DNA from: an uncultured Opitutia bacterium
GTDB lineage: Bacteria > Verrucomicrobiota > Verrucomicrobiia > Opitutales > UBA953
DNA length: 56,717 nucleotides
Direction of reading: 5' to 3'
Assembly (NCBI GenBank): GCA_903895475.1
Contig: CAITUF010000036.1
Location: 1-56,717 of the forward strand
Part shown: positions 26,347-36,727 of the stretch, piece by piece
Numbering within the stretch: position 1 is the first letter of the stretch
How the letters are laid out: each line of letters begins with the position of its first letter
Notes under the pieces: model-generated
Seen by the model: the letters and a program-made list of their open reading frames with translations, nothing else
Database searches by the model: none
Told to the model about the DNA's origin: nothing
Program-made: the position numbers and the translations under genes

Positions 26347-27885
26347 ATGGCTCCGCCCCGTGATGATTTCGGCGCCGTTCGCCCGATCCGCCGCTTCAAC
26401 CGGCTGACCCAAGCCTTGCTCGCCATCGGCTTGGCCGTGACGGTCAACTACCTCGCCTCGCAAACCGAGTTCCGCTTCCGCCAAGACCTGACGTGGGACC
26501 ACCGGCATTCGTTAGCGGCGGAGTCCGCCGAAACGGTCCGCGTTGCGGGTCGCAAGAGTCCGATTGGCGATAAGCAAAATCGCAATTGGGTCCGCGCCAT
26601 GGTGCTCTCGGATAACTTCAGCGAAGGCGACGCCGGCCTGCGCAGCCAACTCATCAAGCTACTCGAGGCCTATAAACTGGAAGCTTCGCGTACGGGCAGC
26701 GAATGGTTCAATATCCTGCAAGTCAGTAACGGCCTGAACCAAGAGCTACTGTCGGAAGTCGCGGCCCGCCATGGCCCGCCGGGCCGTAATATCGGGCTAA
26801 TCCTCACCTGCGGAACGCGCGCCAAGTTCGTCACCCTCGCTGAGCTCGTCGATAGCAACGCCGCCAAAGTCGCCAGCTTTCGCGGCGAAGAAGCGGTCAC
26901 CTCGGCCTTACTCGAAGTCACCGAAGACCGGCCAGCCATCTGCTACGTTACCCGTGGGCATGGCGAACTCGGGCTCAGCGACACCTCGCCCCTGCGCGGC
27001 CTTTCGCAACTCTCTCGCCAATTACGCAACCGCAACTTCATCCTCCGCGAACTCGACCTACCGACGGCGTCGGAAATCCCGCGCGATGCGACGATGGTCC
27101 TCATCGCCGGCCCACAAGCGGCCTTCTCGGCCGCCGAGGCCGAACGTCTCCGGAGCTACCTGTATGACCGGAACGGGCGCGTGTTGGTCTTCCTCGAGCC
27201 AGGCCGCGAGCATGGCCTCGAAGCGGTCTTATCCGAATGGGCCATCTTCTCACCGGACGCCCTCCTGCAGGAAAACGACCCCTCTTGCCGCACCGCCGAC
27301 GGCGACATCGCCGTCCGGATGCTCCCAGAGAAGATTCACGCCTTGACCCGCGTGCTACGCGAGCAGGACCTTCCCCTAGTGGTCACGCGCGCCCGCCCCG
27401 CACGCTTTGACGAAGGCAGCACCCCGGACAGCACGCTTTCCGTGACGCCGCTGGTCTTCTCATCCAACCTCCGGAACGGGGCCATGCTCTCCTGGGGGGA
27501 GGCCGACCCTTTGCGGCGACCCATCCGCTTCGACCCTGACCGTGATCAGCCCGGTCCTATCTGCATCGCTGCCGCCGCCGAACGGGCCGCGGGTATCCGT
27601 AAAGGCACGGGCAGCATCGGCGGACGCCTCATCGTCGTCGGTAGCACCGACCTCGTTTCCAACGCTCGCCTGAACCGCGGTGGCAACCAAGCCTTTGTGA
27701 CCCAATGCGCCGCCTGGCTTTCGGACCGCGACCGCGCCATCTCCCTCCCGACTCGTGCCGCCGGCGTCTATCAAGTCAATGCGACCGCGGCAGATTTTTG
27801 GGCCTTAGCGCTCCGCTTTGGAGGGATTCCCTTAGCGGTCCTGTTAGTCGGGCTTGCGGTTTCAGTCTGGCGACGCAGAAGTTAA
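26347..27885 (+). CDS. GldG-family ABC auxiliary protein
   Basis: This 512-residue protein has an N-terminal membrane anchor (about 22-40) and a long extracytoplasmic part. It contains the ABC_transp_aux/GldG pattern (LTWDHRHSLAAESAETV, then CYVTRGHGELGL and VLIAGPQAAFSAAEAERLRSYL, a glutamine-amidotransferase-like Rossmann fold). A C-terminal membrane helix (about 485-507) precedes WRRRS. This is the normal GldG topology. It probably acts as a periplasmic sensor or platform for the ABC-2 complex. The DUF4340 gene starts 8 bp later. Confidence 0.9.
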   Translation: MAPPRDDFGAVRPIRRFNRLTQALLAIGLAVTVNYLASQTEFRFRQDLTWDHRHSLAAESAETVRVAGRKSPIGDKQNRNWVRAMVLSDNFSEGDAGLRSQLIKLLEAYKLEASRTGSEWFNILQVSNGLNQELLSEVAARHGPPGRNIGLILTCGTRAKFVTLAELVDSNAAKVASFRGEEAVTSALLEVTEDRPAICYVTRGHGELGLSDTSPLRGLSQLSRQLRNRNFILRELDLPTASEIPRDATMVLIAGPQAAFSAAEAERLRSYLYDRNGRVLVFLEPGREHGLEAVLSEWAIFSPDALLQENDPSCRTADGDIAVRMLPEKIHALTRVLREQDLPLVVTRARPARFDEGSTPDSTLSVTPLVFSSNLRNGAMLSWGEADPLRRPIRFDPDRDQPGPICIAAAAERAAGIRKGTGSIGGRLIVVGSTDLVSNARLNRGGNQAFVTQCAAWLSDRDRAISLPTRAAGVYQVNATAADFWALALRFGGIPLAVLLVGLAVSVWRRRS

Positions 27886-27892
27886 GGGTCAC

Positions 27893-29725
27893 ATGCGGAT
27901 CGCCCGCACCACCCTTGTCCTGCTTTTGGCCAACCTCGTCGCATTCGGCCTGGTCTGGCGGGCAACCTCCGCCCATCGCCAAACGGCCGCCAGCCAAGAC
28001 CTCCTTTTCCCGGCGGCGCTCGCGAAGATCGAGCTAACCGAGTCTGGACAGAAACTTATTCTCGAAAAGCGCCCGAGCTCCTGGCGCATCACCGCCCCCA
28101 TCGAATGGCCGGCCAATCTTTGGGCCGTGCAACGCCTGCTAGATGAGATTCGTTTCATCGACGGAGACAAAGGCTTTGCCACCACCGAAACCAAGGCCGC
28201 CGGCGGCAGCCTCGCCACCTACGGACTCACCGCACCGCGCTGGATCCTCCGTACGACCTCCGATGCCGGCGCGACGCTCGAAGTAAAGATTGGCGAGAAC
28301 AAGGATACCCGCCGACTCTTCCTCCTGACGGCGAACGGTAACCGGATTATCCCGTTGGGCGATGCGATGGCGGCAGCACTGGAAGCCAAACCGGAGAGCT
28401 ATCGTGTCGATAAAATCTTTGAGATTGCCGACTTCGAGGTGCGCACGGTTTCGGCCCGTCTGCGCCAGAAAGACGGCGATAGCGTGACGTCGCTCTCTTA
28501 CGAAGAACGCACCCGACCAGGTCGCAAGAATCAAGGACCAGAATGGCGCTTTGAAGCCCCGTTCGATGCGCTCGCCGATCCAGATCGGGCCACCAAGGCT
28601 ATCACCGACCTATCCAATCTCCGCGCCGTGAAGTTCGCCGACGCCGACGAAAGCGAAACCGGGCTAGCCACGCCAGAGCTCCGACTGGGGCTGGAAGGAA
28701 ACTCGCGCCGGCAAGTCCTGCTCATCGGTAAGCCTAAGGTCGGCGCACCCGCGCAGCGTTGGGCTAAATTAGAGGACAACTCCTCGCTCTTTCTTGTCGA
28801 AACCAAAGCCCTCACCGAATGGGAAAATCCGAAGGCCACACTCGCCTCCGCCCGCCCCGCCGACTTCGACCCTGAACTCGCCAGTGGCCTGACCATCACC
28901 TCTGGCGGCCGCTTCATCACATTACATCGCCTCGATGCAACCGGCGCCGAACCCCGCTGGGAAATCCCCGTCGCCCCAGGCTCAACGGCGACCAAGCGGC
29001 GCGAGGCCGATGGTAAACTAATCCGGGAATTCCTGACCTCGCTGACGCGCCTGCGGGCGACGCTCGCGGGGCCCAACGCCAGCCCGACGCTCGTCCCTGC
29101 GGGCCAACTTCCCGCCGAACCATTACACAAAGCCGAAGTCGAATTCGGTGGCGACCGGATTGTCCTTTCGTTCTACGCCACCCCCACCTCTGCCGCTGCG
29201 CCGGGCTCCCTGCTGGTCCACCAAAAAGGGTCTCCGCTGGCGGCGGTCTGCGATATCTCCCTCTTGCGTAACGCCCAAGCCGCCGTCGACCCGAAGGCTT
29301 GGCGTAACCGCGAACTCGCGGAACTTGCTGCCGGCGCGAAAGTCACCGGCTTGCGGCTCACCGAAAAAGCCGACGGTAAAGTCATCGGTGAAGCTCGCCT
29401 CGGCCCCGACGGCAATTGGGCAGGCACCGGTCGCCTCGACCCAGCCAGCAGTCGGCGACTCGCCACGGCCCTCATGCAGGTCCGCGCGACGGAATTCCCA
29501 ACGCGTGATATCGGCGCCGGCGACTTCCGCTACGAACTCCGCATCACCGATCAAGTCGCCGCCGGCGCCACGGGAGCGAGCGAATCCTTCCGCACCTACC
29601 TCTGCACGGCACCGCTCAACCGCACCGCCGTCCTCGTGCGCGATGAAGGCGATGGCGACGACTTCCTGCTCGAAACTTCCCTCGCCGAAATCCTTATCCC
29701 GCTGCTCGGGTCGGATGGGCGATGA
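27893..29725 (+). CDS. DUF4340 domain protein
   Basis: I start this at the ATG at 27893 (MRIARTTLVLLLANLVAFG), giving 610 residues with an N-terminal membrane helix. An upstream in-frame ATG would only overlap gldG. Repeated modules follow the DUF4340 pattern (KIELTESGQKLILEKRPSSWRI, LATYGLTAPRWILRT, KIGENKDTRRLFLLT), predicting several beta-rich repeats outside the cytoplasm. DUF4340 proteins usually lie directly behind GldG-like genes, as here. Molecular role unknown. Confidence 0.85.
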   Translation: MRIARTTLVLLLANLVAFGLVWRATSAHRQTAASQDLLFPAALAKIELTESGQKLILEKRPSSWRITAPIEWPANLWAVQRLLDEIRFIDGDKGFATTETKAAGGSLATYGLTAPRWILRTTSDAGATLEVKIGENKDTRRLFLLTANGNRIIPLGDAMAAALEAKPESYRVDKIFEIADFEVRTVSARLRQKDGDSVTSLSYEERTRPGRKNQGPEWRFEAPFDALADPDRATKAITDLSNLRAVKFADADESETGLATPELRLGLEGNSRRQVLLIGKPKVGAPAQRWAKLEDNSSLFLVETKALTEWENPKATLASARPADFDPELASGLTITSGGRFITLHRLDATGAEPRWEIPVAPGSTATKRREADGKLIREFLTSLTRLRATLAGPNASPTLVPAGQLPAEPLHKAEVEFGGDRIVLSFYATPTSAAAPGSLLVHQKGSPLAAVCDISLLRNAQAAVDPKAWRNRELAELAAGAKVTGLRLTEKADGKVIGEARLGPDGNWAGTGRLDPASSRRLATALMQVRATEFPTRDIGAGDFRYELRITDQVAAGATGASESFRTYLCTAPLNRTAVLVRDEGDGDDFLLETSLAEILIPLLGSDGR

Positions 29726-32493
29726 AGAAAGCCCCCGCAGTCTCCGGGTTTCGTAAATTCCTGCGCGGGCTCGTCATTACTGGCTTAAGCTTACTCTTAC
29801 CTGTTCAACTAGCCCTCCTCTGGCTCGCGTCTTTAGACGGTCCCGTGCAGCTGCCGAGCACTCTCACGGAGTCCTTGACGAAGCGCTTGGCCGAACAAGG
29901 CCTACGCCTCCAAGCTCGGCAGTTCTGGGTCTTGCCCGACCAATCGTTGGCGGCCGACGATGTCTCGCTCGAGGTCATCGGCCTGACCGGCGAAATCTTC
30001 ACTGCCACCCGCATCGAAGTCGGTGTGAGTCTGCCGGAGTTACTCGCCGGCCGCGTCAGCCCCACGCGCGTCCGCCTCCGCGGCGGAAAGCTCTGGTGCC
30101 CCGCCTCAGTCTCGCGCCTCGGCCAAAGCCGACTACTCATCGAGGACATACGACTGGAAGCGCGCCGCGAAGGCCGCTGGTTAATGGTGTCATCGCTCCT
30201 CGCCCGCTCCGGTAAATTTATCGCCTCCATCCATGGTGAACTCCCGTCCGCCTTACTCCAGCGGGGCGCCGCGAGCGACGCAACGCCCGCTGCCGGAGGA
30301 ATCCCAGAGCAAGCCGCTAAACTCCTGCGCCAAATTGAAGAGACCTTGCTGCTCGCTGAACGCTCGGGCGGGGCTTCGATTAACTTGGCGGCGCGAGGTA
30401 ACGCCGAAGGCGGCGCCGACCTTCGTGGTCACGCTGTCCTCGGCAACGACTGGTCCCAAGAGGGGCTCGGCCTCATCCAGGTGCGTGAGATGCTCGCACG
30501 GGGCGAGCTCAAGCTCAATTCACGGGGAGGACTTCTGGCTTGGCAGACAAGGATCACCGCGAAAAATCTTTCCTTCCGAGACATTCAAGCGGGTCAACTA
30601 ACCCTCCAGTTAACCGGTGCCGGTAGCCTCGTCGAGACGCAGGGCCACCTCTCATTGGACGAAGTGTCCGTGGCGCAATTCACTGGCCTAAGCCTCCGCA
30701 CGAAACTCGCGCAGACCCTCTCACCCACCGGCCAAGCTAGCCTACGCGCGCGCTTCGACGCGGCCACCACTACCAGCAGCGTTCACGGCTTGGCGATCTG
30801 GACGCCAGCGGCGAAGGCGACCGAACCAGACGGATTCTCCCTCCGCATTCCCGAAGGACAAATCACCGCCGTCGACCTACGCCGGGCGGTGCCGGCGCTC
30901 GATACAGCGTTAGCCCCCTTAGCTGGTGAAATCACTGGGGTGCTTAACCTCGCCGATATCCATGCCCAGCGCACCCCGTCGAGCTGGCAAGTCGACGGCG
31001 AGGTCAGCTTCAGCGGGTTGGATGTGCTCGGCCTCTCACCGCGCGCGGTTTCCCCAGCCCGCGACCTCCCCTTTAGCACCAAGTTCTCCTTTGTGCCGGA
31101 ACGGACGCCTTACGCGCTACTACTCCGTGACAGCCACCTCGCAAGCGTCGCCGGTGAAGCCGATTGCTCCCTCGACCCAGGCGGTCCCTTTGCCTTGCGC
31201 CTGCGCGGCGAACTCCAGCCCTCCGCGCTGGATCGGTTACTCGGCGATTGGTGGATCAACCTCTGGAAACTCTGTGTGGCGAAGCAACGTCCGTACGCGA
31301 CCATCGAAGTAAATAGCCATTGGGGTGACCATCAGAGCGAGGTCCGCGGCCGGGTCTTACTCCAAGACTTCACGCTCATGCAGTCCCCGTTCCGCTCCGT
31401 TGAAATCCTCGTGGACGCCGACGCCAAGGGCACGAAGATCGGCCTGCATCGCCTCAGTGGCGTCGGCAAGGACGACGGCTTCCTCGATGGCACGATGACC
31501 TGGGATTGGACGAAGAAAGCTTCGGTCGCGGGGCCTTTCATCCATGCGCGTGGTAACCTGCAACCCTGGGTCGCGGCTCGCTGTGCGGGAGTGGACTTGG
31601 GTGAAGCCATGCGCGGCCTGCGCTTGCCCGCGGACCAAGAGCTCACCCTCGATATCCAACCCAACGGCGTAGAATTGGACATCAAAGCGCGTGTGACCTG
31701 CGAGGGAACGTTCTCGGCCTGGGGCATTGAAAGCCGCGGGCTCACGCTGGACGTGCTCAGTCAGCCGAGGAACCTCCAGATCAAGGCCGGGCTCGCGCTG
31801 GCGGATGGCCAAGCGACGCTCGGCATGCAAGGCGACCCCCTGAAGGATTCGCAGGTCTCCCTCGTACTGAAGGGCTGCGACCCCAAGAAGGTCGCCAAGC
31901 TCATGGAGCAATTCAACCCGCCTAAGCCGGCCACCGCCGCCGCCACCCAGCCGACCCCACCTAAGCCGTCGGCACCGAGTGCCCCCGGGAAACTCGACCT
32001 CAAGTTCGTGGGTAGTATCAACCTCCAGGAGCCCCGCCTCCTCAAAGGCCTAGGGGACTTCGACCTCGTCGACCCAGAACTCAAGCGCGTCCGGCTCTTG
32101 GGCGGGGTCTCGAACTTCCTCGAGGCCTTCGGAATCAAATCTACCTCCTATGACCTGACGCAAGCCACGGGCCAGTTCGGCTGCTTGGGCGGGCGGGCCT
32201 ACTTCCCGGATCTCGTGATTAAAGGGCCCGACGCCCGCTTGACCATGGCTGGGGAAATTGACCTGCAGGCGTCCACCTTAGAGTTCGAAGGGGACTTCTC
32301 CCTGCCCAAGAAGGGTGGGTTTAACCCCCTGGACATCCTGAATATCAACCGCGCCTTCCTGAGCCTCGCCCGAGTGCGCCTAAAAGGCCCCCTCGCTGAC
32401 CCAGAAGTCAGCGCTTTACCCAAGCTTTCTGATATACTTAACCCCAAGAAGGACAGCACTTTAGGTAAAATACCCCCCTCCTTGCTGGAATGA
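29722..32493 (+). CDS. AsmA/TamB-like large membrane-anchored protein
   Basis: The 923-residue product has a single N-terminal membrane helix (about 17-38). A long extracytoplasmic region of amphipathic beta repeats follows, with an AsmA_2-like end (LKRVRLLGGVSNFLEAFGIK, then GRAYFPDLVIKGPDARLTMAGEIDL). AsmA-like proteins are thought to form grooves that move lipids between membranes. The gene overlaps the DUF4340 stop by 4 bp, linking it to the ABC set. A Pro/Ala/Thr linker near residues 735-755 is probably flexible. Family placement is by pattern only. Confidence 0.8.
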   Translation: MKKAPAVSGFRKFLRGLVITGLSLLLPVQLALLWLASLDGPVQLPSTLTESLTKRLAEQGLRLQARQFWVLPDQSLAADDVSLEVIGLTGEIFTATRIEVGVSLPELLAGRVSPTRVRLRGGKLWCPASVSRLGQSRLLIEDIRLEARREGRWLMVSSLLARSGKFIASIHGELPSALLQRGAASDATPAAGGIPEQAAKLLRQIEETLLLAERSGGASINLAARGNAEGGADLRGHAVLGNDWSQEGLGLIQVREMLARGELKLNSRGGLLAWQTRITAKNLSFRDIQAGQLTLQLTGAGSLVETQGHLSLDEVSVAQFTGLSLRTKLAQTLSPTGQASLRARFDAATTTSSVHGLAIWTPAAKATEPDGFSLRIPEGQITAVDLRRAVPALDTALAPLAGEITGVLNLADIHAQRTPSSWQVDGEVSFSGLDVLGLSPRAVSPARDLPFSTKFSFVPERTPYALLLRDSHLASVAGEADCSLDPGGPFALRLRGELQPSALDRLLGDWWINLWKLCVAKQRPYATIEVNSHWGDHQSEVRGRVLLQDFTLMQSPFRSVEILVDADAKGTKIGLHRLSGVGKDDGFLDGTMTWDWTKKASVAGPFIHARGNLQPWVAARCAGVDLGEAMRGLRLPADQELTLDIQPNGVELDIKARVTCEGTFSAWGIESRGLTLDVLSQPRNLQIKAGLALADGQATLGMQGDPLKDSQVSLVLKGCDPKKVAKLMEQFNPPKPATAAATQPTPPKPSAPSAPGKLDLKFVGSINLQEPRLLKGLGDFDLVDPELKRVRLLGGVSNFLEAFGIKSTSYDLTQATGQFGCLGGRAYFPDLVIKGPDARLTMAGEIDLQASTLEFEGDFSLPKKGGFNPLDILNINRAFLSLARVRLKGPLADPEVSALPKLSDILNPKKDSTLGKIPPSLLE

Positions 32494-32544
32494 GGGTTGA
32501 TTTGCCCCCCTGTCCCGCTGTATCAGTCTGGTCCACCCCCTCAC

Positions 32545-32550
32545 GGAGGA
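32545..32550 (+). promoter_or_regulatory. accB: Strong ribosome binding site deciding the accB TTG start
   Basis: GGAGGA stands 7 nt before the TTG at 32558, which supports this non-ATG start. It is one of the clearest Shine-Dalgarno sequences in the window; many neighbouring genes lack one. Confidence 0.7.
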
Positions 32551-32557
32551 CATTACC

Positions 32558-33019
32558 TTGGACCTTAATAAGATCAAACAAGTCGTGGATTTAATGAAGA
32601 AGTCGGACCTTTCCGAATTCGAAATCCAGGACCAAGAATTCAAGCTGCGCATCAAGCGCGACCTCCCCGGTCGTGCCGCTGCTCCCGCTCCTGCCGCCGC
32701 CGCCCCAGTGGCTGCCGCCCCTGCGCCTGTGGCTGCCGCCCCGGCCGCCGCCCCCGCCCCCTTGGCCGCCGACCCCAACATGAAGGTCATCACGTCCCCT
32801 ATGGTCGGCACCTACTACTCCACCCCCTCCCCGGACTCGCCTAACTTCGTCGCCGTGGGCTCGCCCGTGAAGGCCGACAGCGTCGTCTGCATTATCGAGG
32901 CCATGAAGGTGATGAACGAAATCCAGTCCGAACTCTCCGGCACCATTGTCGAATGCCTCGTGGCGAGCGGAACCTCGGTCGAATTCGGCCAGCCCCTCTT
33001 CCGCGTGAAGGTCGGCTGA
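32558..33019 (+). CDS. accB: Biotin carboxyl carrier protein of acetyl-CoA carboxylase
   Basis: This 153-residue protein begins with the AccB N-terminus (LNKIKQVVDLMKKSDLSEFEIQDQ). A long Ala/Pro linker (about 48-75) is followed by the biotinyl domain with the acceptor lysine in EAMKVMNEIQ (about residue 116). It carries carboxybiotin between AccC and the carboxyltransferase in fatty acid synthesis. Translation starts at TTG, supported by a strong GGAGGA site. Codon use is highly biased, fitting an abundant protein. accC follows by 16 bp. Confidence 0.95.
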   Translation: MDLNKIKQVVDLMKKSDLSEFEIQDQEFKLRIKRDLPGRAAAPAPAAAAPVAAAPAPVAAAPAAAPAPLAADPNMKVITSPMVGTYYSTPSPDSPNFVAVGSPVKADSVVCIIEAMKVMNEIQSELSGTIVECLVASGTSVEFGQPLFRVKVG

Positions 33020-33035
33020 TCACCGATTTCCGAGC

Positions 33036-34412
<1,377 letters not shown>

Positions 34413-34428
34413 GGACGGCAAATCTCTG

Positions 34429-35382
34429 ATGAGCGCACCTTCGCGCCCTACTCCGGCCCAGACCGCGCGTCTGCGCACGGGCGGTGAGCACCTGCGCTTC
34501 GCGAACAAGTTGCTTAAGTCGTCCGACGTGGCCTACGGCCAAGGGTTCCTCGATGAGCAGGAGGAATCGTTGACCTTAATGAGCGCCGCCACCGGGCTCG
34601 CTTGGGAAAAACTCCCGCAGTGCTTTGAGCGCGCCCTCAAACCCGCCGAGAAGGCCAAGTTCCTCGCCCTGCTCGAACGCCGCGTTTTCGAACGCGTCCC
34701 CACGGCCTACCTCGTTGGCGAAGCCTGGCTGGGCGGCCTGCGCTTCCGTGTCGATGAACGGGTCATCGTGCCGCGTTCCTACTTTGTTGAGCTGATTCCA
34801 GAAGCCATCCCGCGCTGGTTGCCGCCCGTCGAGCAGGTTAAGCGCGTTGCCGATGTGTGCACGGGCTCCGGTTGCCTGGCCATCCTGCTCGCGAAGCGTT
34901 TTCCGCAGGCCAAAGTGGATGCGACCGACCTTTCGGCGCCCGCCCTCGAGGTAGCCAAACTCAACGTCGCCGACCACGGTGAGGTGAAGCGGATCAAGTT
35001 ACACGAGACTGATACGATGACGGCGCTGCTGGGCGGCCCGAAGTTCGACCTGATCCTCAGTAACCCGCCCTACGAGCCGGAAGGCATCTACCGCCGCTTG
35101 CCCGCCGAATTCAAGAAGGAGCCCAAGAACTCCTTGGTCTCCGGCAAGGATGGGCTCGACGTCATCCGCAAGCTCCTCGCGCAAGCCACCGACCTCCTGC
35201 AACCGCACGGCGTGCTGGTCATCGAAGTCGGCGGTCTCCGCGACGCGATGCACCAGGCTTGGCCAAAGCTACCGATGCTCTGGCTGCCAACGGCGGACGG
35301 GCTCGACTGCGTTGTGCTGATCCACGCGTCCAACTTACGCGCAGCCTTGGCGAAATCACCACGCGCGGGGCGCGGGCGTTGA
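34429..35382 (+). CDS. prmB: Ribosomal protein L3 glutamine N5-methyltransferase (PrmB-like)
   Basis: I use the ATG at 34429, 17 bp after accC, giving 317 residues. The upstream frame only shadows accC. The protein has the PrmB-type N-terminal helical domain (KLLKSSDVAYGQGFLDEQEE), the conserved YLVGEAWLGGLRFRVDERVIVPRS, the SAM loop VADVCTGSGCLAILLA and the catalytic NPPY (LSNPPYEPEGIY). The N-terminal region fits PrmB better than PrmC. The 3' end overlaps the convergent nuclease gene by 27 bp. Confidence 0.88.
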   Translation: MSAPSRPTPAQTARLRTGGEHLRFANKLLKSSDVAYGQGFLDEQEESLTLMSAATGLAWEKLPQCFERALKPAEKAKFLALLERRVFERVPTAYLVGEAWLGGLRFRVDERVIVPRSYFVELIPEAIPRWLPPVEQVKRVADVCTGSGCLAILLAKRFPQAKVDATDLSAPALEVAKLNVADHGEVKRIKLHETDTMTALLGGPKFDLILSNPPYEPEGIYRRLPAEFKKEPKNSLVSGKDGLDVIRKLLAQATDLLQPHGVLVIEVGGLRDAMHQAWPKLPMLWLPTADGLDCVVLIHASNLRAALAKSPRAGRGR

Positions 35383-36300
35383 TTCGAGTCGGTTCTGGGT
35401 CGCCTTCGGTAACTTCGGGAAGAAATCCAAGCCAGTCAGCGTCTCGACCTTCCGGATACTCACGACGTAGCGCGTGAGTTCACGGTCGCGCCACGTTTCT
35501 TCGTGCGGGATAAGGTAGGCGATGGCTCGCAGGCCGCGGGTGGTTTCTTCGTATTCCGAGACAACCATCCAGAAAGCATTGGGGACGGGGATGCGCCCGA
35601 CCTTCTTAGCGGTGGGCTCGGTGAAGACTGGGCCGACCTGCACCCAGACCGTGCCGTAGCGCTCGACGTAACGGCGCACGATACGCTGCTCGAGGTCCTT
35701 CCAGAGGCCCGCGTTGAGGGCGTGCACCTGCGGGACGATGTTCGAAAGCAGGAAGGTTTCCTTTTGAGCCTCCTCGCCGTAGCAAACCGAAATCGCGTAG
35801 TTCGGAGAAAGATGGCCACGGTCATACCCCGAACGGACAAACTCGGTAGTCGTCACGCGCGCGGTGGTACGGACGTCCGACTTAAAACTCGAAGGCCGCT
35901 CGAGGTGCACGTCCTTATACGGGAAGACACGGTAGGAAGACCACCGCGGGGATGGGAGGCTATCATCGTACCCGACGCTATAACCCTTATTCACGAAGTG
36001 CTTCAGGCCGAGCTGGTCGGCTGGTTCGCCGTACGGAGCCGTGGCATCCTTGTCGGGCTCAGGCGCGAGGACCACATCACCCTTCACCACCTCGGTCTGG
36101 TCGGCGAACTGATCGAGCGTCCCGACGACTTTGTCGGGGGTCATCCCATCTTCGCGGACGCCATCGATGACGTTTAGGACGTGGTGCTCGATAGCGATTT
36201 TCCCTGGGCGATCGGACAAGCCATAGACGATCAGCAGGGCAACGAGACACGCGCAGATACCGACCGTCAACCAACCCAGGAGGTTCAGCAGCCGACGCAT
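35356..36300 (-). CDS. Membrane-anchored DNA/RNA non-specific endonuclease (NucA/EndA family)
   Basis: This 314-residue protein starts with a membrane helix (about 5-28), so it is anchored or secreted. The beta-beta-alpha metal nuclease motif appears as SGYDRGHLSPNYA with the catalytic His of DRGH. The downstream Asn motif NIVPQVHALNAGLWKDLEQ follows. Such enzymes cleave DNA and RNA outside the cytoplasm, for nutrition, biofilm control or DNA-uptake processing. The ATG is 1 bp after the DUF2752 gene. Its 3' end overlaps prmB on the other strand. Confidence 0.9.
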   Translation of the reverse strand: MRRLLNLLGWLTVGICACLVALLIVYGLSDRPGKIAIEHHVLNVIDGVREDGMTPDKVVGTLDQFADQTEVVKGDVVLAPEPDKDATAPYGEPADQLGLKHFVNKGYSVGYDDSLPSPRWSSYRVFPYKDVHLERPSSFKSDVRTTARVTTTEFVRSGYDRGHLSPNYAISVCYGEEAQKETFLLSNIVPQVHALNAGLWKDLEQRIVRRYVERYGTVWVQVGPVFTEPTAKKVGRIPVPNAFWMVVSEYEETTRGLRAIAYLIPHEETWRDRELTRYVVSIRKVETLTGLDFFPKLPKATQNRLESTPAPRAW

Positions 36301-36301
36301 G

Positions 36302-36727
36302 TTAGCGAGTCAGGTAGTAGCACTGCCAGGCCCAGTGGACGATCAGGACGCCAATGAACGTCCAGCGCAGGACCTTTTCACCTCGGTCATCGACCGACAA
36401 CCGCAGACGCAGCGTGTCACGCCGCAGCCAGAAAACAGCGGCATAGGCAGTCCAGAGGACACCGCTCAGCACAACGATGAAGAATCCCGGGTGGAACTTG
36501 AGCGCTTCTAAAAAGTTTAGGTGCACCAACTGGCGGGCGCAACGCGTTCCACCGCAGCCGAGGCAAGGCAGCCCGGTGTATTCGTAGAAAATACAGGGTG
36601 GAAGCGACCAGCCCGTCTGGAACCACGCCCAAGCGAACAGCGCACCACCGAGGAACACCGACGGCCAGATGAACTCGTGGTTGAGTTCACCGGGGAAGGC
36701 GGGCCGACGGACGATGCCAATTCTCAC
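36302..36727 (-). CDS. DUF2752 membrane protein
   Basis: The product is 141 residues with three membrane helices. The DUF2752 signature PCIFYEYTGLPCLGCGGTRCARQLVHLNFLEALKFHP is visible in two parts (CIFYEYTGLPCLGCGGTR near 47-65; EALKFHPGFF near 75). The Cys pairs are conserved in the family and of unknown use. It is packed 0-1 bp from its neighbours and follows the GYF_2/YIP1 array, a common association. Function unknown. Confidence 0.85.
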   Translation of the reverse strand: MRIGIVRRPAFPGELNHEFIWPSVFLGGALFAWAWFQTGWSLPPCIFYEYTGLPCLGCGGTRCARQLVHLNFLEALKFHPGFFIVVLSGVLWTAYAAVFWLRRDTLRLRLSVDDRGEKVLRWTFIGVLIVHWAWQCYYLTR

